The notes under the pieces are model-generated. The model made no database searches and had not been told where the DNA came from. It saw only the letters and a program-made list of their open reading frames with translations. Below are positions 24,823-38,600 of a stretch of 64,000 nt of DNA, in pieces. This DNA comes from Cloeon dipterum. Lineage: Eukaryota > Arthropoda > Insecta > Ephemeroptera > Baetidae. The stretch is from contig NC_088788.1 of assembly GCF_949628265.1 (NCBI RefSeq), positions 29,250,335 to 29,314,334 on the forward strand, given 5' to 3'. Position 1 is the stretch's first letter, and every line of letters starts with the position of its first letter. A program made the translations under genes and the position numbers.

Positions 24823-27800
24823 TTATTGTAAGAGCTTGTTGCAGTTTGGTTAAAGATGTGCATGTAAGTTTTGATTTATTATTTTCTTTTTACCTTCATT
24901 GGTCATAGTCAATAAATTTAATCTCTTCTTGTGTAAAACTATAGAGCATATTCTAAAAAGTTAAAACATATAAAATAGCCCATGTTAGAGAATTTGGTTA
25001 TATATTTTTTTTTAAAATGTTCATATTTTCCTGGTCAATAACGGTGTTTGAGTAAGCGTATCCCTAATAACATTTTATTTAGCTTGTTTTAGATTTGTGT
25101 TTTCAACCAATCGTTATAGGTTTTTGGTGTGATTTTCAGGAGTTAAGATAAACAGATCCAATATTTTATTATTTTTTTTCGTTTAATCTTTTTAAGTATA
25201 GCCCTTCAACGTAAAGAGTAATACTTTTTAGGCCTTACTGCACCCACGTCTAAACATGCACCGACTTTTTACACTCCTCGAACAATCGAGATGTTATCGA
25301 TCGAAAAGCTCTAGCTGGACAATGAACCAAGTTAAGTGAATGGCTTTTGGCGCTGCTCGGGTCAAAAGGTTGATCTCATTCTCATACAAATTCAACACTT
25401 ATCCTGCGAAATAATCCTTCAAAACAATAGCCACAGAGTGCAAAAGAGCACAGTCACCATTTGCTTTCATTCTTCATCTCGTTTCTTTTGTTGGTTAATT
25501 GCAGACACCAAACTACGGTACAAAGTTTCACGTAAAAAAGAACGTGATGTACCATGGAGTTGGTTTTATAATTAACATAATCATTATAGAAACATAGTAC
25601 AGACTGTAAAATGTCGCAAGAAAACGTTCTCGCTATATGGAGCAAAATAGTAAAATGTCGTAAAAACGGCTTAGAATAAATCAAACAGCAATGCTACTGT
25701 TATTTGCGTTAAGACGACTTGGTCGTTGGCTGCATTCCATCAGATAAACTCGTTCCTCATAGAGCTGTCACACTAGAAAATTGAGAATCCGCCCTCGCGA
25801 AAACATTTCCATTTTTCTACTGTGGTGACAACCTTGGGCACAGTGTCACTTGGAGGCTGAACCGCAGGAGCACTCGGCAAAATAACTGAGAGATGCCCGA
25901 CTGAACAATGGAATGGAATATGGGCGCAGATAGAATCGAAACACGAAAATTTCTAACATTTAAATTAGGAAAGAAATAAATCGACCAGTCACCGTCCAGA
26001 GTGTTATGATGAGGCGGCGGATTACATTTGGCAGGTGACATTCTGAGCAGCGTGTTGAAAGATAAAAACCAGAGTTTTTACTTAATTAAAACATGCATAA
26101 AATAGTCGACAGCTGCGTATTACTGCCAATATAATCCGCGCCATGAGCATTCCACAATTAATGGATCAGCATGATATTTAATGAGATGGTTTGCATAAAT
26201 GTCACCCGAGTTGATCTAAATACTCATAAATATTCCATCAGCTGCAATGAGAGGAGTGTTTCAAGTGGGAAGGATTAATCGCATTTGATCGATTTTATCA
26301 GGCAGAAATTTGTCTTGTTAATTGCCTTGGATTGTGTTGCTGGACAAAAAAATTACGAAATGCTTGCAAAATGTATCATTGTCTTCATGCTTGCGAGTCG
26401 GTAATTACTAATGGAGCATGGAGCTACTCTTAATGAGAAGCCTATAGCTCGGCAGCAGCGGCAGGTGACACTTTACCTTCCTTTGCACCTTTTTTCATTT
26501 GAAAGTGTGCACACTCCTCACGCTTGCTACTTGGCGTGCAATTATTACCAGGCGCTGCGCAGATCGTAGAGATATAATTCCAGATGACTTTGTAATAATT
26601 ACTGCTGCTATTAAAAAGGCAGCCGTCGAACGTATGATTCATTTGTGGAATTCAAACGGAGTCCGCTGCCTTGCCTTCAATTGGGTCGTGGAAGAATGTG
26701 AAATTCTTCCCCATCACAACAAACACCCACGATTAACATTAGAATTTCAAAACTGTATAATATTATGTTTCTAACTGCGAGCTAACGACATTCTTTACAC
26801 TTGAACATTGAAGAAATATCTTAATTAACCACTGTTGATACATCAATTGGTATATTTTGATGTATCTTAACGGAGCTAAACAAATTAAAGAAATTGCTCG
26901 TATTATTTATTAATACACAACAGATAAAAAGCATATTATAATCATTGGTAATCAAGAGTTTTGAGAGTATAACCCCCACAAAGAAGTACGCATTTCATTC
27001 TGGTTGTTGCCCATCCTCTCCAGAAGATATCAATTAGCCCGAATTAAATCAAGTCCAATTAGATGCCACATTGCTCACTCCGTTTAAGCGGCACCAGGCA
27101 GTCAGAACACATCAGTGTAAAAATGCAACGAGAGAAGTGAGAGGCGGTGTTTCATTCCATCGACTCGCATATTTTTTCCGAACATAAACGCAGAGTGGAG
27201 AACTCAATAAGCCTGCCAATGTGCCGCGGCGTTAATGATCTCGCACTCTCCAGCGTCCTCTCGCTGCTCGGTCAGATGCGCTTTTATCGTGTTGCACGGC
27301 CCATCTCGCTTAATCGAATCAGGCGTGATTGGCAATTAACTGGATCGAGGTGCAAATCAGGTGAGAAAAATTGATACTCGCCCGCATCACGTGTGCGTCC
27401 GTCCGTCCAGTCCTGGAACTGACCAAGCGCAAACAAATCGGCTTAACTTGTGGGTTGAGCGAATCCATCGTCGAGGCATTGTTTTCTGTATAAGCTATCA
27501 CAATGTGGAAGAAAAATTGATTTTTTAGATCGTCTGTTAGTTTGCTGCGATATTTTATGGTGGAATGAATATTCTAAATAGTTTTAGTTAAATTATGATT
27601 TTATTGCCACACGTCAGGTTTCTCCGTTTAAAACAAATGGTGCGACACTCTGACAAGAGGTGTGACTTGACTTATGCGGGTAAAATCTGCTTGTTTATCT
27701 CTTTCCTTTACAGAAAATGTACAAAAGGATATTGATATACATGCTCATTAATTTTCTACTCTTGATTGATTTTTATGCAAATCTAAAACTGTTTATTATG

Positions 27801-29611
27801 CACATCTGACATTTCACGCCACACTAGTGAATCAGATTAAGAAATTAAATCCATACTAAGTAGGCACGAAGAACTGCGCCTCACTTTCTCGCACCTGTAT
27901 AAAGCATGAATTTCATCCGATTCTCATTTGTCAACATGCACACTGCAGTAAAGAAACACGTTCACAGAGTGTAAGCCGCGGCTACTGATTTCAGAATCGT
28001 TATTTTAATTTTCCCCCTGCGATTACTATGCAGAATCATGCACGCACGCCAGTGTAACAAGTATCTGACAAAGAGACATAGAGAATAACAGCTAGAATGC
28101 AAAGCAGCGAAACGTCTTTGCAGCACATAAAACGCTTTTTTCTGTCGTCTCGCAACTTACCAACAGATAATCAAAAGCAATCGCTCGCAACCTGGAAATA
28201 AATAAACACGTTCACACAGAAAGCCGTAAATGAAATGATAGAATTCCACAGTTTGCAACTCTGATTCTCTGCATCTTGTTCATCTCCAAGTCAAAGAAGC
28301 TAATAAAAGTATTACAATGATGCTTTTTCACTTTCGTCATTTAAGGTATTGGTAATTCCAACGCAACACTGTTCTACAATTAAAATCTATAACTTATTAC
28401 TCTCATTAGCTATTCTTTTGGTGCGTTGGTTGTTAGTAAAACTTTTTTTCACTATCATTAACTTCATTCCTAAGGTCTGTGGATTAACGATGGAGTAACA
28501 ATCTCTATGAAAATCAATCAAAGCAATGACATTAAACAGGATAGCTGTGCGTCAGCGTTTTTACACATTTATCTTTATGCGAGTAGTTCAAGGCGAATTT
28601 GATGGTCAACTGTACGGGATTTTTTGCCGTTTGTATTTTGAAGTTATATATAGTATGAAATTTATTTAGAGTACTTGCTTAGAGATTGGGAAACTCCTGC
28701 CTGGAAGTGCTTATGCTATTAACGATTTTCTATGACTTGTACAACAAAAATATCCTGACGCAGATATGGCATTCGTTCTTATCAACGCAGTTGCACACTC
28801 CACGAAAAATAGATCTTGGCAACAAATTCCTCTTGGGGCGATTCATGTTTTCCTCACGAGGGCACTCAGCATCAAACTCTACATGTCCAACGATGATTTG
28901 TTTCAGTACCCGTCAGACGTACAGGCAGTTTAATTACAATTATGATGCAATTATCTGTATTGCCATCTCTGCGTGCACCACTCGTAAATTACTAATTGTG
29001 CTCTTGACAGATGCAATACAGCTAGCGCACTTGTTCTCTTCTCTGTTAACTTATCCTCTTTCGCGCTGTGAAATAGACAAATCACTTAATTAATTATTCA
29101 ATTGCCGAGTGCAAGTGTGCCGATCAGGTTTACGCTCGTTCTGCTTTCGCGAAGCACCGTGTCCGATTGAAAATGAAACCACGTAAATCTCGTTTTTACT
29201 GCCTTGATGCATTTTTAATTGATCGGTTCAATTGCACTGATGCCATGGCTGACGATTAGTGCTGCTTTTTATTGAGATAATTAACGCTGACGAGAGTCTT
29301 AAATTATGATTTTCCTTGTGAATATCATGATTGAACGTTGCAAAGGCTTATGTAAATGTAAATTGAGCATTATGCAAATTCCATAACACGCCTTGCACTC
29401 AGGCAAGTGCACCGTAAATGTTGTTCGTTTCCGTCATCAATATACACAAAAAATGGTTTTTACCTAAAAACTACACTTTAAATTGTGAACTACCACATTG
29501 AACGAGGGAATCATTGTTTGCTTTGAGCAACTGATGAGTTTATTTTTGGACATCGCGAGCTTTGGTCGCGGTCCCCGTTTCGAGTCTGTGGACGAATAAT
29601 CAAAGTGTCAG
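24823..29611. other. 4.8-kb stretch with no recognisable gene
   Basis: AT-rich sequence with mild GC-rich stretches near 26450-26640 and 27100-27420. The frames present are short and lack splice or family support. Nothing else was recognised. Confidence 0.5.
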
Positions 29612-29683
29612 TCCGGCATGGTCTAGTGGTTAGGATACTCGGCTCTCACCCGAGAGGCCCGGGTTCAATTCCCGGTGCCGGAA
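29612..29683 (+). tRNA. tRNA-Glu (anticodon CTC)
   Basis: The same 72-nt sequence as 20041-20112, here on the plus strand: acceptor TCCGGCA/TGCCGGA, A box TGGTCTAGTGG, anticodon loop CTCTCAC, B box GGTTCAATTCC, and a T6 terminator directly after the gene. The flanks of the two genes do not resemble each other, so they are dispersed copies and not a segmental duplication. Confidence 0.97.
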
Positions 29684-32600
29684 ATTTTTTAAAAGATATT
29701 TCAGATTTAAAATACTGTTATCGTAGGGAAACTGAATCTTTTGTTTTACACCCATAACGTTTAAGCCTCTAAGTTTAATCATTCATTCTAATTTTTAAAT
29801 TATGTTTCACATTCTCAATAATATCCTCAATATCCTATTAATAATATCATGCAAGTATTTCAAGAAAAGCTGCAACATTAACACAAAAACACTTCGCAAC
29901 AATAAATATGATTGGCTTTAAACTCACCGGGTGTAAGTGCCAACAAGTCTTGGATCGGGAAAGATTAATAATGCATCACTTTGTTGAGCTAAACTTCAAT
30001 TTTTGCCGTGAAAACATAATTTTTGCCCGAGGAAAGGACATTTGAATGCAAATTTAATCCTTAGTTAAGCATTTTGAGTGGCGTTAAGAAGCAGTTAGCT
30101 GCCGAGGAAAAATTCGAGAGCAAATTGGCACCGAAGCCGCAATTTTGATCTCATTACGCAGGAGGAGCGCCACTCGTAAAACGTCATTAGCAGCAAAATC
30201 CTAGCGGTGAATTCTTGGAGGGGATGATTATTATATTGTGTAATGAATGGGCAGACGAGAACTAGAGGAGTGAGAGAAAATAAAATAAAAGTGCCGCCGC
30301 CGCGAGGCCACCGCCTTGGTCCAGCAGTCAGAAAAGGCAGCAACCTGCAGAGAACCCGTTTAGGCTCATTTGTTAAATGACAACTTAAAGGCACGTCCGC
30401 GGCGATTTGAGTTTGTTTGCTCACATTGTTCGCACAAATACGCACACATCGAGACTTTAAATGTACCTGATTGTACTTTAAACACCTTGAGAAATAGTTA
30501 ATTTTGGAGAGCAAAAAGAATTAAAAGTTTTACTTAATAAAAATCAGCATTCAAAATATTTGATACACACATTTTTTAATAACGTCGTCAGTTTAGTATT
30601 GTTTTTACTGTTGGGGAGTAATTTGTAGCTAAAAACTGTATAATCAAGGTTTACATCGCAGATGTTCGTTTGTTTAAAAATAAAGTCAATACTATTTGAA
30701 CGTTGAACTCAATACCTAATGCTCTAACTTCATAAAAAATAAACTTTCCCTAAGAAGTAGATAATACATTTTTCAACAGATCAGCAATATCTTCCCAAGT
30801 GGGGAAATAAATTTAAAAAAATTAGGCATATATTCTTCAATCATTCAAGGAAGAAGCTAAAAAGTGTAGGTGTTCACAGACGGCGCCGCCACGCCAGCTG
30901 GGGCTGAGTTCAAAGGAAGAAAAGAGAATCGTGACTGGGCGTTCATCTTTCCCACGTTTCAGCGGTACAGGCGCGTTCAATTACGTCACGTTATTTGGAG
31001 CAATAAAAACATTTAAAGGCAGTAAATTGCATACTTGTAAGTACAAGCGAAGCAACACTCAGCGGCATAATACTGAATGGAAACCAACAAAAATTGCTTT
31101 CACAAAACATGTGCTCTTAAATACACTGTTCTTTGAAACCAGAATTAGACTTTATCCATAAATATGCTTTCAACTCATAGGAAGATAGATTATTTTAAAC
31201 ATCAATCGAGGAATTATTTATTTCAACTTAAATATAATGATTTTATCCCGCTTATTTGCTAATTTTGTATGAGATTGAATTTTCTGTACTTGTTTCTCAT
31301 TGGGGTAAAACGTAAGAAAATTTTCTTGCATCATTTAAACAAATTTACAACTCTTGTTGTCTCTGTAATTGAAATGCTCGGGTTTAGTTAAAAGTTGTTC
31401 AATGAATCGTAATGATCTGATTGACTCAATTCCCTGAGGCGTGGATGGCAAAATTTTATCCTATTCCACAGCACTTGAATTAAATCCCTATATGCAGAGG
31501 TGTTTTTCAATGAAGGGAAAATATCGGGCAATTATTCCGTCGCTCTTTCATCATCCGTGCCTAACAGCACCTGAAATGTTGGCGGTATCAAATTCGCGAG
31601 AGCGCCTCACCAGCAATAGGTATCCATTACACGTCAGGCAGCAAGTATTCACTCAACACGAGTAATGCGGAGAGGACGAAGGAATCTATTAACTCTATGA
31701 TCATGTCAGTTGTTAGGAACGCCAAAATCAATGGCGATATTTATATTTTAAATTTTGATTCAAATCTTTTTATGAGTTTATTAAATTCATTAAATTAAAA
31801 AATATGTGAGATTTCAGTAAGAATTACTACGCATAAACTTTGACAAGTTGAAAAGAGATTATGAGGCGTCTGAGTTCCAAGCTGGAAAGTTTTTTTCTAT
31901 CTAATTTCCTATGTATTTCTGCCACCCACAGCAGCAAAAGCGCGCGCGTGTGAAAATTCACTCTGCTTGTCTGAACTCTCGCGCTTGGTCCATTATAATT
32001 ACGGCCAGCGGGAGTCGAATAGAAGCTGCGATTTAGTTGCAGAGATAATTTCGCGGCCATAAGATATAATTAGAGAATTAAGTGTAATCAGGGCGTTTTC
32101 CTTTGATCTGATAGCAGCGAGCCGCGCCGTCAAAATAATAATATGACAACTTTTTATTCAGGCCGATCGATCGACACAAATTGCGTACGATTTAAGCAAA
32201 TTTGGACAAGCAACAGCTCACCGCGCGACTTGTTAGCAACTCCTTAAGGAGAGAATTTTCATGCTCTACGGCGATATGCTAAAATTTCTCTTGATTTAAA
32301 TTCATCCGATCACGCTTCCAATCTATCTTTCATCGGTTGTAAAACACTGCTGTCAGGTATTTGGGGATTATGTTTCTTACACACAGCGACTCTCACGTCT
32401 TCTTGACTTACGTGCGTTCATCTGAGTGCGTCAATCGGCTGACGAGCAACAACCTGATTTACATCGCGTTTGCATAAGTAAACGGACTCGTATACGCAGC
32501 AACTTTGAGGTATCTCTCGCTACTTTTTTGCTGATATTTTCGCCTTCAGATCATTAAGCGGAGGTAAATCGCAAATTAAAATTTGCAATACAAATTTCTA

Positions 32601-35600
32601 CGCGTGAAAGGCTGTCAGTATAAAGAACAGTTAATACTTGCAATGCCTCTTGATACTGCTCTATCCACATAAATTATATTATAACCGTGTAAGTTCTAAA
32701 AATAAAAAAAACAGTAGTTTTTTTTAATTTCGCTTACTAAATCAAATACAAAAAAAAATGCTTTGTTATATTTTTTTGTTAAGTTCTGGATGTGGATGTA
32801 TGGGGCACAGTTGCCCTGCTGATCCGTAATAAACAAAATTTGAATCTAAATCGTGGACGCTGGTTGCAATTGAAATGTGTCAAAACACGCTAGGCGGTGG
32901 CTTCTGATCTCTGTGATTAATCACGAGCGCATACTGTTGAATAAATCAAAACTTATTCTCACCTAGCGTAGCAATAAAACAGCCATTGTCATTCGCCATG
33001 AACCCATTCATTTGCCGGAGGTGAATGAGACTCGAATTGCTTATCAATAAGCAATTTCCAATGGAAATGTCAACCGGCGCTAATTGGCTCGCAAGCTAAT
33101 ATTGTCTTCGGCAATCGAGCACCGATCGGAAAGCCTCAAAGGCTGCCGCTAACAAACTGGATTTACAAAGGAGCTTTACTTGTCAAACGCTGCGTGATTT
33201 AATCAGTATTTCTCAGATGCGCTTTTAACAAATGATATTTTATCCACTCTCAAATATGTCCATCATATAATTCCTTAACAATCAGGGTTTCTTTCGTAAA
33301 TTAAAATGCTAAATTGTTATATAATTGAGGTGTGCAAATATCGACCGCTAAGTTTGATTTCACACGTGCCGTCTAAATCAAGGTCACAAAATTATGCTAT
33401 AATAATACAAAACTCGCACAAGCGTAGGCCACACGTCGCCCTCATCATAAGTTAGCGTTTGCTGTGCTGCTACTGAACACCAAAACACCTTTGCTCTATA
33501 AAATGAACGGACTGGAAGAAACCGGCACAGGTAGCCTTAACATTTTTAAAGAAACACATTAGCGAAATTGTCCTCACGATCCCTATAATTTGAAGGAACC
33601 TAGCCAGGTTTAAAATATTAACAAATTATGTTTGCTAAATAATGTAATGATTTAATGCCCTCAATATTTTCGTTGGCCTCGAGCGTTCAAAAGAAATGCT
33701 TCAGTGCTACAACTACTACTATATTAGTCATATATTGTTGGTGTTAAATTAATAATCCATCTTCAATTCGTTTTGTTTAATATTTTGGAAGGATGAAAAT
33801 TGTATAAAATTATAGGACTATAATATTGTGCTCAAGCTAGCAAACAATTATCTGTTTTTAAATTGGAGAGATTGTGACCAGTCCGGGTCTGAGCAGGGCC
33901 GACTGCACGCCTTCAGAATCGCGGTAAGGAGTGAGCCCACAGGTGCACCTGCCTGGCCGGCTGGCTCTTTAATTATCCAAGTCTCCCTCGTACTTGTTGG
34001 CCGCCGTGATGAATGACAAAAGACCACTCTAATTGCCATTAATCGTGTGATCATTGCCCCTATAATATTGGTTTTTGGCAATGCTGCTGGCTGCTTTTCT
34101 CATTCCCACTCGCCTTATTACGCGCGCCTTGTGTATGTGGCGGAATTTATGGCGTGTGGGTTCACCTGCGAACGAGAAAGCAGATGTTGGTCGTTAAAGC
34201 TGGTTTTTCTACTAAATTTAGATTTCAACCTGCTTGTCAAATGGAATTTTATTGCCTCTGTTGGAAAAGCAAGCGCGTATTTTATTTAAAGGGTGCTCGT
34301 GCGGTGAGCTTAATTTCGAAGATTTTACTCCTGCGCGAGCTTAAATTATTGGCACCGATATTGCGGTAATTTGGAGAGAGCCGAAGCAACAGCCCAAATC
34401 AAGCGTGTTTTGGTCAGAGAGCCCAATGAATCTGCCAAAAGCGACTGATATTTGTAGCAGAAACCATTTAATTATTCGGTATTTGTTGTTAGTTTGCCTG
34501 TTGGTGTTAAAGTTCAGTGAAACTCGCAATCAGACGGTCACTCGTGATTGATTTTCATTTAATTGCAGCTGAATTTAAGGTTGATTGATTGCAAGCCTCT
34601 TTGCGAAATTTACTGCCACTAATCTCACGCCATTTTAATTATAGCTCGATGGGTTTAAAAGCGAAATTCAATGGGCAAAATATGGCGTTTTTTGCTCTGG
34701 CCCCAGCTGCAGCCTGATGGATGATGATAAAGGCTGCCCCTGGTCGACGTTTCGCATATTTTAAGAAGTAATTACACGCAAAAGTGGCCACAACAGAAGT
34801 AGCCTCTCAAATGCAAGAATCTGGCTGCGCGATCAAACAGGCCATCGGCGAATTAAGCGCGTATTTGCTTTTTAATTTGGCTTATCTTTATGCCTGATCG
34901 ACGCGCTCTGCTCTTTGAATTCAATTAGAACCGAACAAGTTGTTCCAGTGCCGACTCTCAATTTGGTTTGCTCGTTTTAACCTACCGAAAGCTACGTTTA
35001 CGAAAATCCACCCATCTATTTGATTTTTTTTTGCAATAAGCGCTTGTTTTCGACTTTCTCTGGAGGCAATGATGTTAAAATATTTGAGCTAAAGGGCGGC
35101 TCTACAGAAGCAGTCTCCATCATCGAGTAGGCTTTTCATCACCAGGAGCAGTTTTGCTGTTCTCATACATTCTATACCTCCTCGAAGCGGCCGTAGTAGG
35201 TGTGGAACCTGCAATTAATGTTTTTCAATTAAACCACTCGACTCGAGCCGATCCGTCGATAATTGATTTTCGACTCCAATTTTAGGTGATTATTAATGAA
35301 CTGTAAATAATTGGCTATTCGCTTAAAGCATCGTGAAAACACAAAAACTTGATACAAAGTTGTTGCCTTGGCAATTGTCCCCCGCGGGCTTCAATTTATG
35401 TTAAACCCTGGAATAATTAACAATGTGCGTACTTGTACTTACCGCAGCAGTCACGAATTTGCACATGAGATTAAATTTGTAAGCTAATGGATTGTTTGAT
35501 CTAAAAATTCCAAATGAAATATATCAATGACTAATTTAGCCGCTTCAGTATTTACTTTAAAACCTGTATAATACTCCTATATAAAAGACTGGAATCTCCA

Positions 35601-38600
35601 GCTAATGAAACAATTAATTGATGCTCGCCTGCGAGCAATTTCACGAGAGAGCTGTGCATCGCGTTGGCCAAATGAGGAGGCGAACTTCTTATTTTATCAC
35701 GTAGCGAGAGCGCGCTTTTATTTTCGTGCGTCTTATTCAGATCAATATGCGGGTAGAAAAAAAGCATGCGTACCATCTGGAGGAGCGGGCAGACAGCGAA
35801 TCGCAGTCAGAATAATCATCAGGCTAATGTACTTACTTGCGGATTCTTTTGATTATTATTATTGCCGTGCCGCTGAGTGTTTCATTGTTCAACAACCACT
35901 GTGTGTTTTTTCTCGCCGCCGAAGACGCACTCTGCATATTAGAGCACGCGCGCGCTCTGCAGCATGTATGCTCGCCGCCAGCACGTGTGTGTTATCATTA
36001 ATGCAATCGTTGTGCTCCTCGCCGAGCTTCACTCTTGAAAATATTTCTTTTCTTTCGAATTTTAATCCAGAGATGCGCACGCGGTGCAGGCTTCAAACAT
36101 TTTATTTCTCAAACAGTGACACATTTTTTCTATTGGCGAATTTGATAGATTTTCCTGTAATTTGAACTCGATTGGAAACTTCTCGTATTTGGTTGAAACG
36201 GGGGCGCCAAGGCCCCACCTACCACCCACGCAAATTAAAAAGTTTGCGAACTGCACCCAAGAGATGGAAAATTGATCATACCGGCGAGCATAATTGATGA
36301 ATAGCGCACGGCAGGGATCATTACTCTCCGAGAATAATTCGCACGCGGTGGATTCGCATCTGCGTGTGAGTGACAATGATTTATAATTCAGCGAAATGGC
36401 AATAAAACAGCTCAAGATAGGAATCTCGCCCACCCCGCACACCTTATCGCTGATGAAATTATTTCACCACACCCTTCTTCTATAGTCCGTTTATAATCAG
36501 TCTCGGCCGTGATTAAAATGAGAGCGGTGGTCAAAGACATCAGCATATAATTTATATTCGGCAAGCTTTCGACTCGCCTTCTTTTTCCGAAGAGTGCTTG
36601 TGTAGTGTGCCGCTATGTGCGTGCCATCATTTATTATTGCAAAATCGCTTGCTTTGACTTCTCGCCTTCGAGCAAAGTCCGTCACACAAATTATGTCATT
36701 CTTAATTAACTCTCCTGCACGGGATTAGTTGATGCTTATCTGATAATTGATAGCAGATATTATCTGCAGGAAGCATAAAATCGAGAGTGCAAATATTTGG
36801 CCCTGAAAGCTGGCTATTAGCATTTATGGAGACGACTGCAAGGGGAATTCTTGTTGTCGTGCACTGATACGGCTCATTGTATGCATTTGATCTTAAATGT
36901 AAAACTGAGAAAAGTGATAACATTTAAACAAGTTTTTTTAAAGAATAAATGTATTCATATATTCTATTGTAAATCTGCAGAGATGGCTATGAAATTAAAC
37001 AATTTTTTATTCACGAATCGTAACTTAATTTGACTCTTGAATAGATCTTGTTGATTTATGTTGAATAAAATATTTGATTCACACTTAATTACCATCCAAA
37101 TACAAAAAGCTATAACTCAGAATCACGACCCTTTATATTTTACGAGCGCTGCGAAATTTCTCCTCGCTCAAACTGTAAAATTTTGCACCGTCGTAAATTC
37201 CGGTTGCTCCTTGCCAGCGCCTAGATTATGCAGATTTTTCAATAAAACTCCGCGTTATTAGTAGCTGTAGCGCTTCAGTCCGATAATTTATAGACGGATT
37301 TCAGACGACATTTCCCCAATTTGATCTAGAATAATTATATGTTCCGCGTTTGGTTTTATCCATTAGCGGTGGTAGGACCATTTTCAAGCGGGGGAAATCA
37401 CCGGTGCGTGCTATTTGTATTAATTTGCAGCCGCGAGATAAATATTAAAGCGGTCTATCCAATTCTACACTTAATTCCTGCCGACTGTGCGTCTTCTTTG
37501 CTGCCTTCAGTGGTCACGCACGGATGTGCAAACAGCGCACGGCGGCAATTTAATTGGACGTCTCAGTCTAAATTATTTCCACCTGGAACGCCGTGAAAAC
37601 GTAAAATTTTATCTTTATGCGGCACCACGACCGCCGCAAATGTATTACATCTAAATTCAATTGCTCTTGTCTCGACGTGGGCAGTAAATTGTAAATTTAC
37701 TTCAAAGAGCTTTAAGCGTTTCCAACGCATGGTGCAATTTTAAAGTGAATAAAATTTTAACCACTCGTTCTGTCACGTGCGCTCGTTTCATCAAGAGTTT
37801 CAGTCGAAAATAAATACTTCAGATCAGGAATTAGTTTAATTGATTGAAACTCACGCAGAATTTTTTTCGTGTATTTAATTTTTTATTTATTTTCAGCCAA
37901 AGCGCCTTTCTTACAGGGTAAACTCCGGAACGATGTGGAAAAATTGCATACCGCATTAAAATTCCCCATGTGCATCCCTGTGCGAGCAGTTCATTCGGTG
38001 CTATGTTTAATTGTTTGTGTGAATTAATTAATTTATTTTATAGCATATAACAACGTCAACTCAAGATTTTGTTTCGCGTATCTATGTAATTTTTTGCTTA
38101 AATTCATGCCATTTTTAGTATTGAATAATTTATACTTTAATGACTTCAATGTTCTAACCATGAACCATAAACAACAAAACTAAATATTCGGAGACATTAG
38201 TGAAATTTCGTATCCTTAAGTTAATGTTAATATGGGTTAAAAAAGATGTTACATTATTTCCTGACGATATTGTGTTTATCATGGAGTGCGAAAATAATGT
38301 AATGCAAACAAATGCAACGGTTCAAGAATTCCTTACAACCAATTGCTAGTATAAGAGACTTTTTTCCTTTTTTTGCGACTGCATGTCAAGCCAAAAGTGG
38401 ATAAGTGAAAAATTGAGAGCAGAGCGGTGGCAGTGTTATTTAAATTGACTCTTGAGAAAGCTTTCTTTGTAAGTTTTCCTCTTGCCTCGCTGCACATGCA
38501 AATCCAGGCCTTGTTTCTGTAGACAACCAGAAAGCTCCTGTTCATGCATTTAAATTAGAGGTCTGTTCGGTTTTGCCGTTGACACGCGTTTTTTATTCAA

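Noticed and set aside
35605..36165. 186-codon plus-strand frame
   Set aside because: Low-complexity Arg/Ser/Cys translation, overlapping minus-strand frame, and no promoter or poly(A) support.
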